Positions 1 through 11,308 of a stretch of DNA of 64,000 nucleotides are shown here, in pieces (position 1 is the first letter of the stretch; each line of letters starts with the position of its first letter). Made by a program: the position numbers and the translations under genes. A model generated the notes under the pieces. The model did no database searches and had not been told where the DNA came from. It was given only the letters and a program-made list of their open reading frames with translations. Source of the DNA: Capillibacterium thermochitinicola (GTDB lineage Bacteria > Bacillota > UBA4882 > UBA10575); assembly GCF_013664685.1 (NCBI RefSeq), contig NZ_JAAKDE010000006.1, forward strand, positions 1 to 64,000. Direction: 5' to 3'.

Positions 1-53
1 CCATTATATGGACTCAACTCGTTTTTGCGCCCTATTGGTTCCCGTTTTGTAAT

Positions 54-77
54 AAAAAAATAAGCGCCCGACGGCGC
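54..77 (-). terminator. Intrinsic terminator of a candidate small RNA
   Basis: Read on the minus strand, GCGCC-GTCG-GGCGC forms a 5-bp GC hairpin followed by TTATTTTTTT. No protein gene lies just upstream on this strand, so it probably ends the non-coding transcript proposed at 64-240. Confidence 0.5.
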
Positions 78-240
78 CCGTTTGTTTTTCGGCCTTAAAT
101 AAATTAAGGCCTTCGCAAAGGTAAAAGTTCCACATCATCAGCGGGTACAATGCCCCCGCTTACTCGGCAACTGCGGGTTATGTGGACGAACCCCGTATGA
201 TAAAAAGGAGGAAAATGGAAAAGGTTGTTTGTCTTGGTCT
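64..240 (-). ncRNA. Candidate structured small RNA, family not recognised
   Basis: This stretch has no convincing gene but is rich in structure. On the minus strand an extended -10 (TGTTATAAT, 247-252) has no good -35. About 60 nt downstream, TCCACAT and ATGTGGA (around 125-185) enclose an inner hairpin AGCGGG/CCCGCT. A hairpin GGCCTTAA/TTAAGGCC (91-111) and the terminator at 54-77 follow. The size, about 180 nt, would suit a regulatory RNA. I could not match it to 6S, SRP RNA, RNase P or a known riboswitch. On plus the same region has a short SD-led frame (215-253, 12 codons), so the strand is not certain. Confidence 0.3.
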
Positions 241-297
241 GAATTTATTATAACAAGAAACGGTTAACTTCACTTTGCCCGGAGGCAACAAATGGGT

Positions 298-323
298 AAA
301 AAAAACAACCCCGTACGGGGTTA
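298..323 (-). terminator. Terminator of the 63-aa protein gene
   Basis: The palindrome AACCCCGTACGGGGTT (307-322) is followed on the minus strand by G and eight T. It overlaps the TAA stop of the gene at 321-512. Confidence 0.8.
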
Positions 324-512
324 ACCTTTGATATCATTGATAATCGCTTGCACTGCTTGTTCAAGGTTGCTGAAATTCAGTGCTTTATAAAACTCCTCCA
401 ACTCTGCGTCCGAAAATCTTTCCTTTAGTTTCGCAATCGCTTCCGCTGCCGTCAGGGAGGAGCCCTGGGCTTCAACTATCTCTCCGATTGCCGAAGAAAT
501 TTTATGGTTCAT
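321..512 (-). CDS. Small acidic helical protein of unknown function (63 aa)
   Basis: The protein starts MNHKISSAIGEI and ends AIINDIKG. It is mostly predicted helix, with no signal peptide, membrane segment or cysteine. I chose the ATG at 512, not the longer frame to 557, because a strong SD (GGAGGAAAGGAGA) sits about 10 nt upstream of it. It has its own strong terminator and lies downstream of ssrA on the same strand. The family is not recognised; a small cytoplasmic adaptor or regulator is possible but not shown. Confidence 0.65.
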   Translation of the reverse strand: MNHKISSAIGEIVEAQGSSLTAAEAIAKLKERFSDAELEEFYKALNFSNLEQAVQAIINDIKG

Positions 513-663
513 CAGCACAACGTCTCCTTTCCTCCGGTTTGTTACGAACGCGGCCAACCTGTAATAAAACCCGTGATCTTCTTGATTTGATATTTAATAA
601 TATAAGTAACATAAATAATTAATATTATCTGTTTGGTAGTTATAAGCCAAATTATCCGGTTAT

Positions 664-686
664 AAATCAAATCATCCTAATGGATG
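664..686 (-). terminator. Weak terminator-like hairpin after ssrA
   Basis: CATCC-ATTA-GGATG on the minus strand is followed by ATTTGATTT, directly after the tmRNA 3' end. The stem is only 5 bp, so this is tentative. Confidence 0.35.
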
Positions 687-689
687 TTT

Positions 690-1039
690 TGGTGGAGGCG
701 GGGGGAGTCGAACCCCCGTCCGGAAAGATGACCACAGGAGTCTCTCCGGGTGCAGTCCGTATTTTGGTTTCACCAAAGTCCCGTCTACGGACAAACTGGA
801 CTTCGGCTATCTCGATCCGCTTAGCACCAGCCTCCGAGAATTGGCCGGTGAGCAACCTGGTTTAAGTGACGCCCGCACCAGACTCCCAGGTAAAGTCCGG
901 ATTGGACGGCCGCTGTTAATTAAGCAGCTAAAGCGTAATTGTTATTGGCACTTATTGTGCTTGCTGCAGTTTAACGAGGCCACAGCACCTCGACCCGCTA
1001 CTCCTGTCACCACACTCCCCGTCGAAACCGGTCGCCCCC
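690..1039 (-). ncRNA. ssrA: Transfer-messenger RNA (tmRNA)
   Basis: tmRNA rescues stalled ribosomes together with SmpB. The 5' end GGGGGCG pairs with the 3' CGCCTCC of the acceptor stem. The 3' part contains the T-arm GGGGGTTCGACTCCCCC and an encoded CCA (690-692). The start GGGGGCGACCGGTTTCGAC is typical of bacterial ssrA. An internal frame ends in codons for YALAA followed by TAA. With GCC as the inferred resume codon the tag reads ANNNYALAA, close to the ANDENYALAA type. Length is 350 nt. It has its own promoter (1064-1092) and lies just downstream of smpB. Confidence 0.95.
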
Positions 1040-1063
1040 AACGGGAATTGGTTTACCTTATTT

Positions 1064-1092
1064 ATTATACTCGATCCGCAGAGTTTTGGCAA
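1064..1092 (-). promoter_or_regulatory. Sigma-A-type promoter of ssrA
   Basis: Minus-strand TTGCCA (1087-1092), a 17-nt spacer and TATAAT (1064-1069), about 24 nt upstream of the mature tmRNA 5' end. This leaves a short leader for RNase P to remove. Confidence 0.8.
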
Positions 1093-1121
1093 ACCTTGCG
1101 GCGAAACCATCTCTCACCTTC

Positions 1122-1580
1122 CTAGTCAGGTCTTCCCTTTAACGTCCGGGCCACTTCCCGCGCCGCATCCCGTTTGGCGAGGTCATGACGTTTATCATAC
1201 AGTTTCTTTCCTTTGGCCAATGCCAACTCGATCTTAACCCGGTTATTCCGGTCAAAATACATGTTTAACGGCACTAAAGTATAACCCTTTTCTTTTATCT
1301 TCGCCGCTATTTTTCGAATCTCTGCCTTATGCAAAAGCAGTTTACGGGGACGCAAGGGATCATGGTTATACCGGTTCCCATAATCATACGGGCTTATATG
1401 GCAGTTGTAAAGAAAAACTTCCTCCGCCTTAATCAGCGCGTAACTTTCATTAAGGTTTCCCTTCCCCTGCCGTAAGGACTTCACCTCGGTCCCCGTTAAA
1501 ACCACTCCTGCTTCGATTGTCTCTTCGATAAAATATTCGTGCCGGGCCCGACGATTCGTGGCAATTTTCTTGACTTCCAA
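1122..1580 (-). CDS. smpB: SsrA-binding protein SmpB
   Basis: SmpB binds tmRNA and delivers it to stalled ribosomes. The protein (152 aa) opens with EVKKIATNRRARHEYFIEE, has the conserved GTEVKSLRQGKGNL segment, and ends in a basic tail (KGKKLYDKRHDLAKRDA). I place the start at TTG 1580, nine nt after GAGGAG. The longer open frame to 1640 runs back through a perfect promoter (1612-1640), so it cannot all be translated. Its partner ssrA follows on the same strand. Confidence 0.93.
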   Translation of the reverse strand: MEVKKIATNRRARHEYFIEETIEAGVVLTGTEVKSLRQGKGNLNESYALIKAEEVFLYNCHISPYDYGNRYNHDPLRPRKLLLHKAEIRKIAAKIKEKGYTLVPLNMYFDRNNRVKIELALAKGKKLYDKRHDLAKRDAAREVARTLKGRPD

Positions 1581-1611
1581 AAGTGCCAACTCCTCAAAAG
1601 TGTCATTTAAC

Positions 1612-1640
1612 ATTATAGCCGGGTCCGCCGCCGATGTCAA
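1612..1640 (-). promoter_or_regulatory. Consensus sigma-A promoter of smpB
   Basis: Minus-strand TTGACA (1635-1640), 17 nt, TATAAT (1612-1617): both hexamers and the spacing are perfect. The inferred transcription start (around 1605) lies upstream of the GAGGAG/TTG start of smpB. Confidence 0.85.
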
Positions 1641-1661
1641 GAAATAGCAATCGCGGTTGGT

Positions 1662-2861
1662 TTACGAAATCAGAGCCATCGTATCCCGGGCAATCACCAA
1701 CTCCTCATTGGTGGGGACCAGTAAAACCTTCACCTTCGAGTCGGGAAGGCTTAAGATGGTCTCTTTCCCGCGCAGCCCTTCATTTTTCTCATAATCCATT
1801 TTGACTCCGAGGAATTCAAGCTCCCGGCAGATATCGGCCCGTACTTGCCAGTCGTTTTCACCGATCCCGGCCGTAAAGACCAGCACGTCAAGGCCCTTCA
1901 AGGCCGTCATATAGGCCCCGATGTACTTGACAATCCGGTAGATAAACAAGTCATAAGCTTCTTGGGCGCGAAGATTCCCCGCTTGACGTTCCCGCTGGAT
2001 ATCACGCATATCGGAGTAACCGGTCATCCCCACAAACCCGCTCTTTTTGTTCAAATATTCATCGGCCTGTTCCGGAGTGAGTTTCAATTTACTCCCGATC
2101 AGCGGGACAATCGCCGGATCAAGGTCCCCGGATCTTGTCCCCATCACTAAACCCTCGAGTGGCGTCAACCCCATCGAGGTATCAATTACTTTACCCCCGT
2201 CGATGGCCGCCAGACTGCTCCCGTTCCCAAGATGCGCGGTGATCATCTTCAAACTCTCCAGCGGACACCCAAGCAACTTCGCCGCTTGGCCTGACACGTA
2301 ACGGTGGGAGGTTCCGTGGAACCCATACCGGCGGACCCGATATTTCTCGTATAACTCATAAGGCAGGGCATAGAGATAGGCCTTCTTCGGCATCGTCTGG
2401 TGAAAAGCCGTATCAAAGACCGCGACTTGTGGCACTCCGGGCATCAATTCGGCACAAGCCTTAATCCCCATAAGGTTAGCGGGCATATGCAGCGGTCCAA
2501 GCTCAACGAGCTCCTCCATCTTCCGCAACTCTTCGGGGGTCACCAAAATGGACTCTTTAAAGTACTCACCACCGTGGAGCACGCGGTGCCCAACACCGCC
2601 AATCTCTTTGAGATCGCGCAACACACCCCACTTTTCGTCGGTCAGCAGGTTTAAGATCATACGTAAACCCTGTTGGTGGTTGGAGATCTCCTCTTCAGCC
2701 TCGTACTTTCCGTTCTGTTGTACTTGATGGGTGATCTTGCCCAGTCCTCCCGGCATCCCAATTCTTTCAACCAAACCATGCGCCAATACTTCTTCTTTTG
2801 CAGCGGAAAAAAGCTTATACTTCAGCGAAGAACTACCACTATTAAGCACTAATATATTCAT
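1662..2861 (-). CDS. ackA: Acetate kinase
   Basis: Interconverts acetyl phosphate plus ADP and acetate plus ATP in fermentative energy conservation (cytoplasm). At 399 aa it has the usual length. Signatures seen are VLNSGSSSLKYKLF at the N-terminus, the phosphate loop GFHGTSHRYVS, AHLGNGSSLAAI and TAGIGEN. The ATG at 2861 has AAAGGAG nine nt upstream; an in-frame TTG at 2870 abuts the SD and is unlikely. No pta gene is visible nearby. Confidence 0.95.
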   Translation of the reverse strand: MNILVLNSGSSSLKYKLFSAAKEEVLAHGLVERIGMPGGLGKITHQVQQNGKYEAEEEISNHQQGLRMILNLLTDEKWGVLRDLKEIGGVGHRVLHGGEYFKESILVTPEELRKMEELVELGPLHMPANLMGIKACAELMPGVPQVAVFDTAFHQTMPKKAYLYALPYELYEKYRVRRYGFHGTSHRYVSGQAAKLLGCPLESLKMITAHLGNGSSLAAIDGGKVIDTSMGLTPLEGLVMGTRSGDLDPAIVPLIGSKLKLTPEQADEYLNKKSGFVGMTGYSDMRDIQRERQAGNLRAQEAYDLFIYRIVKYIGAYMTALKGLDVLVFTAGIGENDWQVRADICRELEFLGVKMDYEKNEGLRGKETILSLPDSKVKVLLVPTNEELVIARDTMALIS

Positions 2862-2982
2862 CGTACGCAACTCCTTTCTGAATTATTTAATTTGCGCCGG
2901 GATACCGAACGGAGACCACCTTCCCCTCAACCACCTCCTCTTACCATATTACCTGCTGTCTGGTTATCAATAGACATAAGAG

Positions 2983-3005
2983 GAAGCCAGTGTTATACTG
3001 GCTTC
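2983..3005 (-). terminator. Hairpin between the chemoreceptor and ackA
   Basis: GAAGCCAGT and ACTGGCTTC form a perfect 9-bp stem. On minus it is followed only by CTCTTATG, with no clear T-run. The better T-run (TCATTTT) lies on the plus side. It may end the chemoreceptor transcript weakly. Confidence 0.45.
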
Positions 3006-3031
3006 TCATTTTAAAATCTTCTTCGTCCAGT

Positions 3032-4507
3032 TTAACCATTGACAACCTGATCTTTTTGTTTCTCCAGTTTTGCGGTGTTAATCTTAAAGACTTCACACTG
3101 GTGACAGGTAGCCCGTTTCTCTTCCACGGAGCCGGCGGGTATACCACACCGTTGTAAGGTGTTGGGGATTAACCAGCATTTTTCTTCTTTTGCTTGGTAG
3201 GCTGGACAGTCCACCCAGTTGCAATCATGGACTCGCCAGCAACGTTGGAAATCGGAACTGACTTTGAATCTCCCCACCATCGAAGTTAAGTGCTCCGCCA
3301 TCTCCACCAAGGCGCTGGAGGATTTGGTCAACTGCTCCATAACAGCCCTTTGTTGCTCGGTCACGGACGCCACTTGTTGGGCCGCCGTCGCGTTCCGCTG
3401 GGCAATCTCCTCCACACCCGTCATCGTGCTGGTCATCTCTTCACTGCTGGCTGCCTGTTCCTGGGAAGCGGCGGCAATCTCCTGAATCGTCTGGACGGTC
3501 TCGGTTACCGCGGAAACAATTGCATTAAAGGCTTCGTTGGCTTGAATGGCCAACGCGGCTCCCTCGTCAACGACGTTTTTCCCCGACTCCATGGCTTCCA
3601 CGGCGGCCTGGGTTTCTTTCTGGATCTCATCGATCATTTTCACGATTTGGCTGGTGGATTCGGTGGTTTGTTCGGCGAGCGCACGAACCTCGTCGGCTAC
3701 CACCGAGAAACCGCGGCCGTGTTCACCGGCCCGGGCGGCCTCAATGGCCGCATTCAGGGCCAGAAGGTTGGTTTGGCGGGAGATCGCCCGGATCACATCG
3801 GTGATCTTTCCGATCTCCTGCGAACGTTGTCCAAGCCGGCGAACGGTATCCGCCGAGGCGTCAACCGTCTCTTTAACCTGTAGAATTTTAGCCCGCACCG
3901 TCTGGATAATCTCCCCACCGGCTTTCGCCCGCTCCGAAGCTTCACTCGAAAAGGAAGCCGCTTTTTGCGATTCAGCAGCCACTTCCTGCGCAGTCGAGGC
4001 CATCTGTTGGGCGGCAAGGGATGATTGTTTTACATGGTGGGACTGTTCTTCGGTTCCCTGGGCAATGACATCGATCGAGCGCGTCACTTCTTGTGACGAA
4101 AGATTCGCCTGTTCCGCCATGGTGGACATTTCATGGGCGGCCATCGTTAATTTCTCCGCCGCTTCCAAGTTTTCTTGGAGAATACGACGGAGATTTTCAA
4201 GCATCCGGTTGATATTATGGCCGAGGATGGCAAACTCGTCTCTGGTCAACACCGTCACTTCGTTACTTAAGTTGTTCTCGGCAACTTCCTCGGCAACCTT
4301 GTTAATCTGATAAATTGGCTTCAATATTCCTTTATTAAAAAAGCCTTCCACGAATTTTATGTACGCCAGAACCATCAGCAGATTGAGGACGATGCGTATG
4401 AATTTACTGGAGATAAAGGCTCCCATCAAATTGCTGAGCAGAAGTGCGATGGCTAAAGAAGGAATAATCCGGATCATTATGCGCCTTTTGATACTAATAA
4501 ACTCCAA
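3032..4507 (-). CDS. Methyl-accepting chemotaxis protein with C-terminal two-CW-type cysteine domain
   Basis: Signalling receptor of 491 aa. Two hydrophobic segments at about residues 12-33 and 36-57 are joined by a very short turn, so there is no extracytoplasmic sensor domain. A HAMP-like linker follows (about 58-110), then the long coiled-coil signalling hairpin with the conserved tip QTNLLALNAAIEAARAGEHG. After the coil comes a Cys/Trp-rich tail starting CWRVHDCNWVDCPAY, then CW, C and CHQC, which resembles the two-CW domain. Sensing by a cytoplasmic Cys cluster (metal or redox) is my inference. The start is TTG with GGGAGG seven nt upstream. No che genes are nearby. Confidence 0.9.
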   Translation of the reverse strand: MEFISIKRRIMIRIIPSLAIALLLSNLMGAFISSKFIRIVLNLLMVLAYIKFVEGFFNKGILKPIYQINKVAEEVAENNLSNEVTVLTRDEFAILGHNINRMLENLRRILQENLEAAEKLTMAAHEMSTMAEQANLSSQEVTRSIDVIAQGTEEQSHHVKQSSLAAQQMASTAQEVAAESQKAASFSSEASERAKAGGEIIQTVRAKILQVKETVDASADTVRRLGQRSQEIGKITDVIRAISRQTNLLALNAAIEAARAGEHGRGFSVVADEVRALAEQTTESTSQIVKMIDEIQKETQAAVEAMESGKNVVDEGAALAIQANEAFNAIVSAVTETVQTIQEIAAASQEQAASSEEMTSTMTGVEEIAQRNATAAQQVASVTEQQRAVMEQLTKSSSALVEMAEHLTSMVGRFKVSSDFQRCWRVHDCNWVDCPAYQAKEEKCWLIPNTLQRCGIPAGSVEEKRATCHQCEVFKINTAKLEKQKDQVVNG

Positions 4508-4687
4508 AGGAACCCCTCCCTGTGGCCAAATACTCTCCCGAAACTATAGCCTTATTCTACACCGGGGTGGCCTATTCCTGCTTTCTTCGGGTGGAAAAGT
4601 ACAGATCGAGCTAACCGGTCCCGCCGTTCACTAATAATTTCGGTTTAACCAGGTTTTTTCTTGAGCGAAAAACTCTCCTTGGCAGCA

Positions 4688-4712
4688 CGAAAAAAACTCC
4701 CATGCGGGAGTT
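4688..4712 (-). terminator. Terminator of the glycolytic-secG operon
   Basis: AACTCCC-GCAT-GGGAGTT followed by T7 on minus, overlapping the TAA of secG. Confidence 0.85.
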
Positions 4713-4926
4713 ACACGAGATTGGCAATGATCGCGAGCAGGAAAAAAGCTACGCCCAACCCGGCTGTTATTTTGGTGAGGAGCGTTTCCAATCCTTTGTT
4801 TTTACCAAAAAAACGCGAAGACCCGCCACCCAACGCGCCCAAGCCTTCTTCTTTGCTCGGTAAAATCGTCACCAACACAATCAAAGCCACGGAGACGATC
4901 AATAAGAGAACCGAAAAGAAGTTCAC
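4711..4926 (-). CDS. secG: Protein translocase subunit SecG
   Basis: Small auxiliary subunit of the SecYEG channel in the cytoplasmic membrane. 71 aa with two hydrophobic helices (about 3-22 and 51-70) joined by a Gly-rich loop ([10 protein letters not shown]), as usual for SecG. The start is GTG at 4926 with GGGGGTG about 5 nt upstream. It sits after eno, the common place in Bacillota, and ends in a strong terminator. Confidence 0.9.
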   Translation of the reverse strand: MNFFSVLLLIVSVALIVLVTILPSKEEGLGALGGGSSRFFGKNKGLETLLTKITAGLGVAFFLLAIIANLV

Positions 4927-5079
4927 ATCTTCACCCCCTGCTGGGTCGCTTATTTTTTTATTGTATCAAAGTTGTCCACCCTAAACAAGGCCTGTCCGAG
5001 ATTTTTTGTCACGGCCGTGGCAAACGGTGCGGAAGGCCGGCCGCGCCGTCCTTCCGCCTTTTTTTGCTTACCTTGTTTC

Positions 5080-6393
<1,314 letters not shown>

Positions 6394-6448
6394 TTATTCC
6401 TCCTTTAGCTCATCTTATTTATGATTAATCCAAACCTTGGGGTATCCC

Positions 6449-7999
6449 TTAGGGCAAATGTTCGATTAAAGAGTGGCCGGTCATCTCCGCCGGTTTGGGC
6501 AGGCCCATCAGCTCAAGCAGGGTCGGGGCGATATCCGCCAAAATACCGTTCTTTAACCGACATTTCTCTTTGTAACCAATGAGGATCACCGGCGTCGGGA
6601 AGGTAGTATGGGCAGTCCAGGGCTCCTTCGTCACCGGATCCACCATCAGCTCGGCGTTACCATGATCGGCGGTGATTAGCACCACCCCGCCTTTTTCCAG
6701 GATCGCCGGCACCACCCGCGCCAAACAAGCATCCACGGTCTCCGCCGCTTTCACCGCCGCCTCCCAAACTCCGGTATGGCCAACCATATCACCGTTGGCG
6801 TAGTTCATAATGATCACGTCAAAACGGTCGGAGGCAATCTCGGCCAAGACCCGGTCGGTGACCTCCAAGGCGCTCATCTCCGGCTGCAAGTCATAGGTGG
6901 CCACCTTCGGCGAAGGGATCAGGATCCGCTCCTCCCCTTGGAAGGGAACTTCTTCCCCGCCGTTAAAAAAGTAGGTCACATGGGCGTATTTTTCGGTTTC
7001 CGCGATCCGGAGTTGTTTGAAACCTAACGCACTGAGGTACTTCCCGAGGATGTTCTCCATCGGTGGCTCCGGCGGGAAGAGCAAGGGAACGTCCAGCTCC
7101 TCATCGTACTGGGTCAAGCAGACAAAGCGCGTGGCCAAGAAGCCTTTTTTCCGCGGAAAGCCAGTAAAGTTCCGATCCACAAATGCTCTGGTGATCTCCC
7201 GGGCCCGGTCGGGACGGAAATTAAAAAAGATCACCCCGTCACCGGGCTCAATGGTGGCCACCGGTCTTCCGTCTTCTTCAATCACGGTCGGCACCACAAA
7301 CTCGTCGTGGACACCTTTCTGGTATGAAGCATCCACGGCGGACAGCGCATCAGGGGCTTTCTCCCCTTCGCCGTCAACCATCGCCGCGTAGGCCTTTTCC
7401 ACCCGTTCCCACCGTTTATCCCGGTCCATCGCGTAATAACGACCGGCAACGGTCGCAATGCGCCCCGTCCCGATCTTTTTCAGCTCCGCTTCGAGCTCCG
7501 CCAAATACTCCTTGGCGCTGGCCGGCGGGGTATCACGTCCGTCAAGAAACGCGTGGACATAGATATCTTGCACGCCCATTTCCACCGCCAACCGGATAAA
7601 GCCGTATAAATGCTCAGTGTGGCTGTGGACCCCGCCGGGAGAGACAAGCCCCATGAAATGTAACGGTTTTTTGTTTGCGACTAAGTACTGGATAAGTTCG
7701 GTAAAGACCGGGATGTGTTTAATTTCGCCGTTCTTCAGCGCTTTACTGATCCGGACCAGGCTTTGGTAGACAATCCGCCCGGCCCCCATGTTCAGATGTC
7801 CCACTTCCGAGGTACCCATCTGCCCTTCCGGAAGCCCCACGGCCTCGCCGGAGGTTTCAACCAGCGCATGGGGGTTCTCCGCCATCATCCGGTCCAAGAA
7901 GGGCGTCCGGGCGGCATGGATCGCATTATAGGTGGGGTCAGGATTATGACCCCACCCGTCCAAGATAATCAACCCAACCGGTCTGTATTTAAGCTCCAT
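6449..7999 (-). CDS. gpmI: 2,3-bisphosphoglycerate-independent phosphoglycerate mutase
   Basis: Interconverts 3- and 2-phosphoglycerate with two Mn ions. 516 aa, an alkaline-phosphatase-superfamily enzyme. Seen: LIILDGWGHNPDPTYNAI, the phosphoserine region QMGTSEVGHLNMGAGR, AFLDGRDTPP and the metal site ITADHGNAE. The ATG has GGAGAG upstream. It replaces the cofactor-dependent GpmA, which is not in this window. Confidence 0.97.
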   Translation of the reverse strand: MELKYRPVGLIILDGWGHNPDPTYNAIHAARTPFLDRMMAENPHALVETSGEAVGLPEGQMGTSEVGHLNMGAGRIVYQSLVRISKALKNGEIKHIPVFTELIQYLVANKKPLHFMGLVSPGGVHSHTEHLYGFIRLAVEMGVQDIYVHAFLDGRDTPPASAKEYLAELEAELKKIGTGRIATVAGRYYAMDRDKRWERVEKAYAAMVDGEGEKAPDALSAVDASYQKGVHDEFVVPTVIEEDGRPVATIEPGDGVIFFNFRPDRAREITRAFVDRNFTGFPRKKGFLATRFVCLTQYDEELDVPLLFPPEPPMENILGKYLSALGFKQLRIAETEKYAHVTYFFNGGEEVPFQGEERILIPSPKVATYDLQPEMSALEVTDRVLAEIASDRFDVIIMNYANGDMVGHTGVWEAAVKAAETVDACLARVVPAILEKGGVVLITADHGNAELMVDPVTKEPWTAHTTFPTPVILIGYKEKCRLKNGILADIAPTLLELMGLPKPAEMTGHSLIEHLP

Positions 8000-8046
8000 T
8001 TTTCATCTCTCCGTTCAACACTGCCTAACTTGCTTTAGCGTACTAC

Positions 8047-8793
8047 CTAATAGGAAATAATCCCGTAAAAGTCCTCCGCCTTGAGGCTGGCCCCGCCAAC
8101 CAAAGCACCGTCGATCTCCGGTTGGTCCATGAACTCTTTAATATTCCCCGGTTTCACACTGCCTCCGTACTGGATGCGCACCTGCTCCGCCAGGGAGGAA
8201 CCGAATTTCTTGGCGATCGTCTGGCGGACCAAGCCAATTACTTCATTGGCATCGGACCCGCTGGAAGACCGGCCGGTGCCAATGGCCCAGATCGGTTCGT
8301 AGGCAATGACCACCTGCGGAATACTCTCCGGCGCCAGTCCGTCCAGGGCTTTTTCCACTTGCCCCGCAACGAAAGCGTTGGTTTCACCCGCTTCCCGCTG
8401 CTGTAAACTCTCACCCACACAAATGATGGGTTTCAAGCCGTGGCGAAGGGCGGCTTTCACCTTTTTGTTCACCGTTTCGTCGGTTTCCCCAAAATACTGC
8501 CGCCGCTCCGAATGGCCGATAATCACATAGGAGCAGCCCAATTCCTTGAGCATCAAGGGCGAAACCTCACCGGTGTAAGCCCCTTCATCCTCCCAGAACA
8601 GGTCCTGGGCTCCCAGCCCAATCGCCGTCCCCTGCAGAAGCTCCGCCACAGTCGTCAACGCCGTAAAGGGCGGACAGAGCACAACTTCCACCGCCGCCGG
8701 CATGGTCTTTTCTTTCAACCCGTTGACCAAAGCCCGTGCTTCGGTATTGGTCTTATACATCTTCCAGTTCCCAGCAATAATCGGTTTCCGCAC
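8047..8793 (-). CDS. tpiA: Triosephosphate isomerase
   Basis: Interconverts dihydroxyacetone phosphate and glyceraldehyde 3-phosphate. 248 aa TIM barrel. The N-terminus [14 protein letters not shown] holds the catalytic Lys and Asn; IIGHSERR holds the catalytic His; [11 protein letters not shown] holds the catalytic Glu. I prefer GTG 8793, which has AGAGGTGG five nt upstream, over the GTG at 8802. It begins 12 nt after pgk ends. Confidence 0.96.
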   Translation of the reverse strand: MRKPIIAGNWKMYKTNTEARALVNGLKEKTMPAAVEVVLCPPFTALTTVAELLQGTAIGLGAQDLFWEDEGAYTGEVSPLMLKELGCSYVIIGHSERRQYFGETDETVNKKVKAALRHGLKPIICVGESLQQREAGETNAFVAGQVEKALDGLAPESIPQVVIAYEPIWAIGTGRSSSGSDANEVIGLVRQTIAKKFGSSLAEQVRIQYGGSVKPGNIKEFMDQPEIDGALVGGASLKAEDFYGIISY

Positions 8794-8805
8794 GGTTACC
8801 ACCTC

Positions 8806-9993
8806 TTATTCTTTATCGGTAAGCGCAGCTACCCCCGGCAGCTCTATCCCTTCCAGGAACTCCAGCGAAGCCCCGCCACCGGTCGAGACATGGGTCATCT
8901 TGTCGGCGTAGCCCAGCTGCTCAACCGCCGCCGCCGAATCGCCGCCACCGACAATCGTCGTCGCGTCAGCTTCGGCCATGGCTTGGGCGATGGCGTTTGT
9001 CCCCACGGCAAAGGTGGGATTTTCAAAGACACCCATTGGCCCGTTCCAGACCACCGTCTTCGCCGCTTTGATCGCCGCTGTAAACTGCTTGATCGTCTCG
9101 GGGCCGATATCCACACCTTGCAGATCCGCCGGGATCGCATCGGCCGGCACTGTCTTATGCATGGTCGGGTTCTTAAAGTCATCGGTTACAACCACGTCCA
9201 CCGGGAGGAGCAATTGGACCCCTTTCGCCTCCGCCTGGGCGATCATCTCCCGGGCAAAGTCGATTTTTTCTGCATCAAGCAAGGACTTACCGATCTCGAG
9301 CCCCTTCGCCTTGAGGAAGGTATAAGCCATGCCCCCGCCGATGATCAAGGTGTCCACTTTGTTGAGGAGATTGGTGATGACCCCTAATTTATCGGCCACT
9401 TTCGCCCCGCCCAGGATGGCGACGAAGGGTCTTTCGGGGTCGGTGATGGCTTTACCCATAATCGCCAGTTCTTTTTCGATCAGGAAGCCGGCCACAGCCG
9501 GTTTCAGATAGGCCGTTACCCCGGCGGTCGAAGCGTGGGCGCGGTGCGCCGTGCCAAAGGCATCATTCACATAAAGATCAGCCACCGCGGCCAGTTGCCG
9601 GGCAAACTCCGGATCGTTGGCCGTCTCCTCTTTATAGAAGCGTACATTCTCCAGGAGCAGAATGTCGCCTTCGGCCATTGCGGCCACGGCTTTTTGCGGT
9701 TCTTCACCGATACAGTCGTTGACCTTAATCACCTTCCGCCCACTGAGTTCGCGCAGGCGTTGGGCGATCGTGTCCATCCGGTATTTCTCGTCCACCCCTT
9801 TCGGACGGCCAAAATGGGAGACCAGGATGACTTTCGCCCCTTGCTCCGCCAGATAGTTGATGGTCGGCAACGCCGCTTGAATCCGGCGGTCATCGGTGAT
9901 TTGTCCGTTGTCGTCCACCGGTACGTTGAAATCAACCCGGACTAAAACCCGTTTTCCCTTTACCGCCAGATCCTTGATGGTCATCTTTTTCAT
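8806..9993 (-). CDS. pgk: Phosphoglycerate kinase
   Basis: ATP-forming step from 1,3-bisphosphoglycerate. 395 aa. Seen: [57 protein letters not shown] and the nucleotide loop VGGGDSAAA. The ATG at 9993 has AAGGAG ten nt upstream; a GTG two codons earlier is too close to the SD. Confidence 0.97.
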   Translation of the reverse strand: MKKMTIKDLAVKGKRVLVRVDFNVPVDDNGQITDDRRIQAALPTINYLAEQGAKVILVSHFGRPKGVDEKYRMDTIAQRLRELSGRKVIKVNDCIGEEPQKAVAAMAEGDILLLENVRFYKEETANDPEFARQLAAVADLYVNDAFGTAHRAHASTAGVTAYLKPAVAGFLIEKELAIMGKAITDPERPFVAILGGAKVADKLGVITNLLNKVDTLIIGGGMAYTFLKAKGLEIGKSLLDAEKIDFAREMIAQAEAKGVQLLLPVDVVVTDDFKNPTMHKTVPADAIPADLQGVDIGPETIKQFTAAIKAAKTVVWNGPMGVFENPTFAVGTNAIAQAMAEADATTIVGGGDSAAAVEQLGYADKMTHVSTGGGASLEFLEGIELPGVAALTDKE

Positions 9994-10037
9994 CAGCACA
10001 CCACTCCTTGCTTCTTTCTCGGGTTTTTTGCTCTATA

Positions 10038-11090
<1,053 letters not shown>

Positions 11091-11308
11091 TTACTCCTCC
11101 TTTTTCCTTTTTGCCGTCGCCCCTTGCCTTGGGCGCGGGATTTTCATTGCTACTGGAATTATCTCCCGATCAAGCTAAAACTATCATTAACAGTTTTTGC
11201 AACTCGCACGGTTTCAGGAGACTTCCCGTCGGAAAAAGGAGGATAATAACGGGAAACCGGGTTGATGAGGTTATAATAAATTCTTACATTGAATTCAAAA
11301 CTAAAGCT

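Noticed and set aside
292-324. Plus-strand SD-led 10-codon frame over a hairpin
   Set aside because: The hairpin is fully explained as the minus-strand terminator of the 63-aa gene; the frame is probably chance.
5025-5065. GC hairpin followed by a T-run between secG and eno
   Set aside because: The T-run lies on the plus side, where no gene ends. On minus it would interrupt the eno-secG operon, so it is not called as a terminator.
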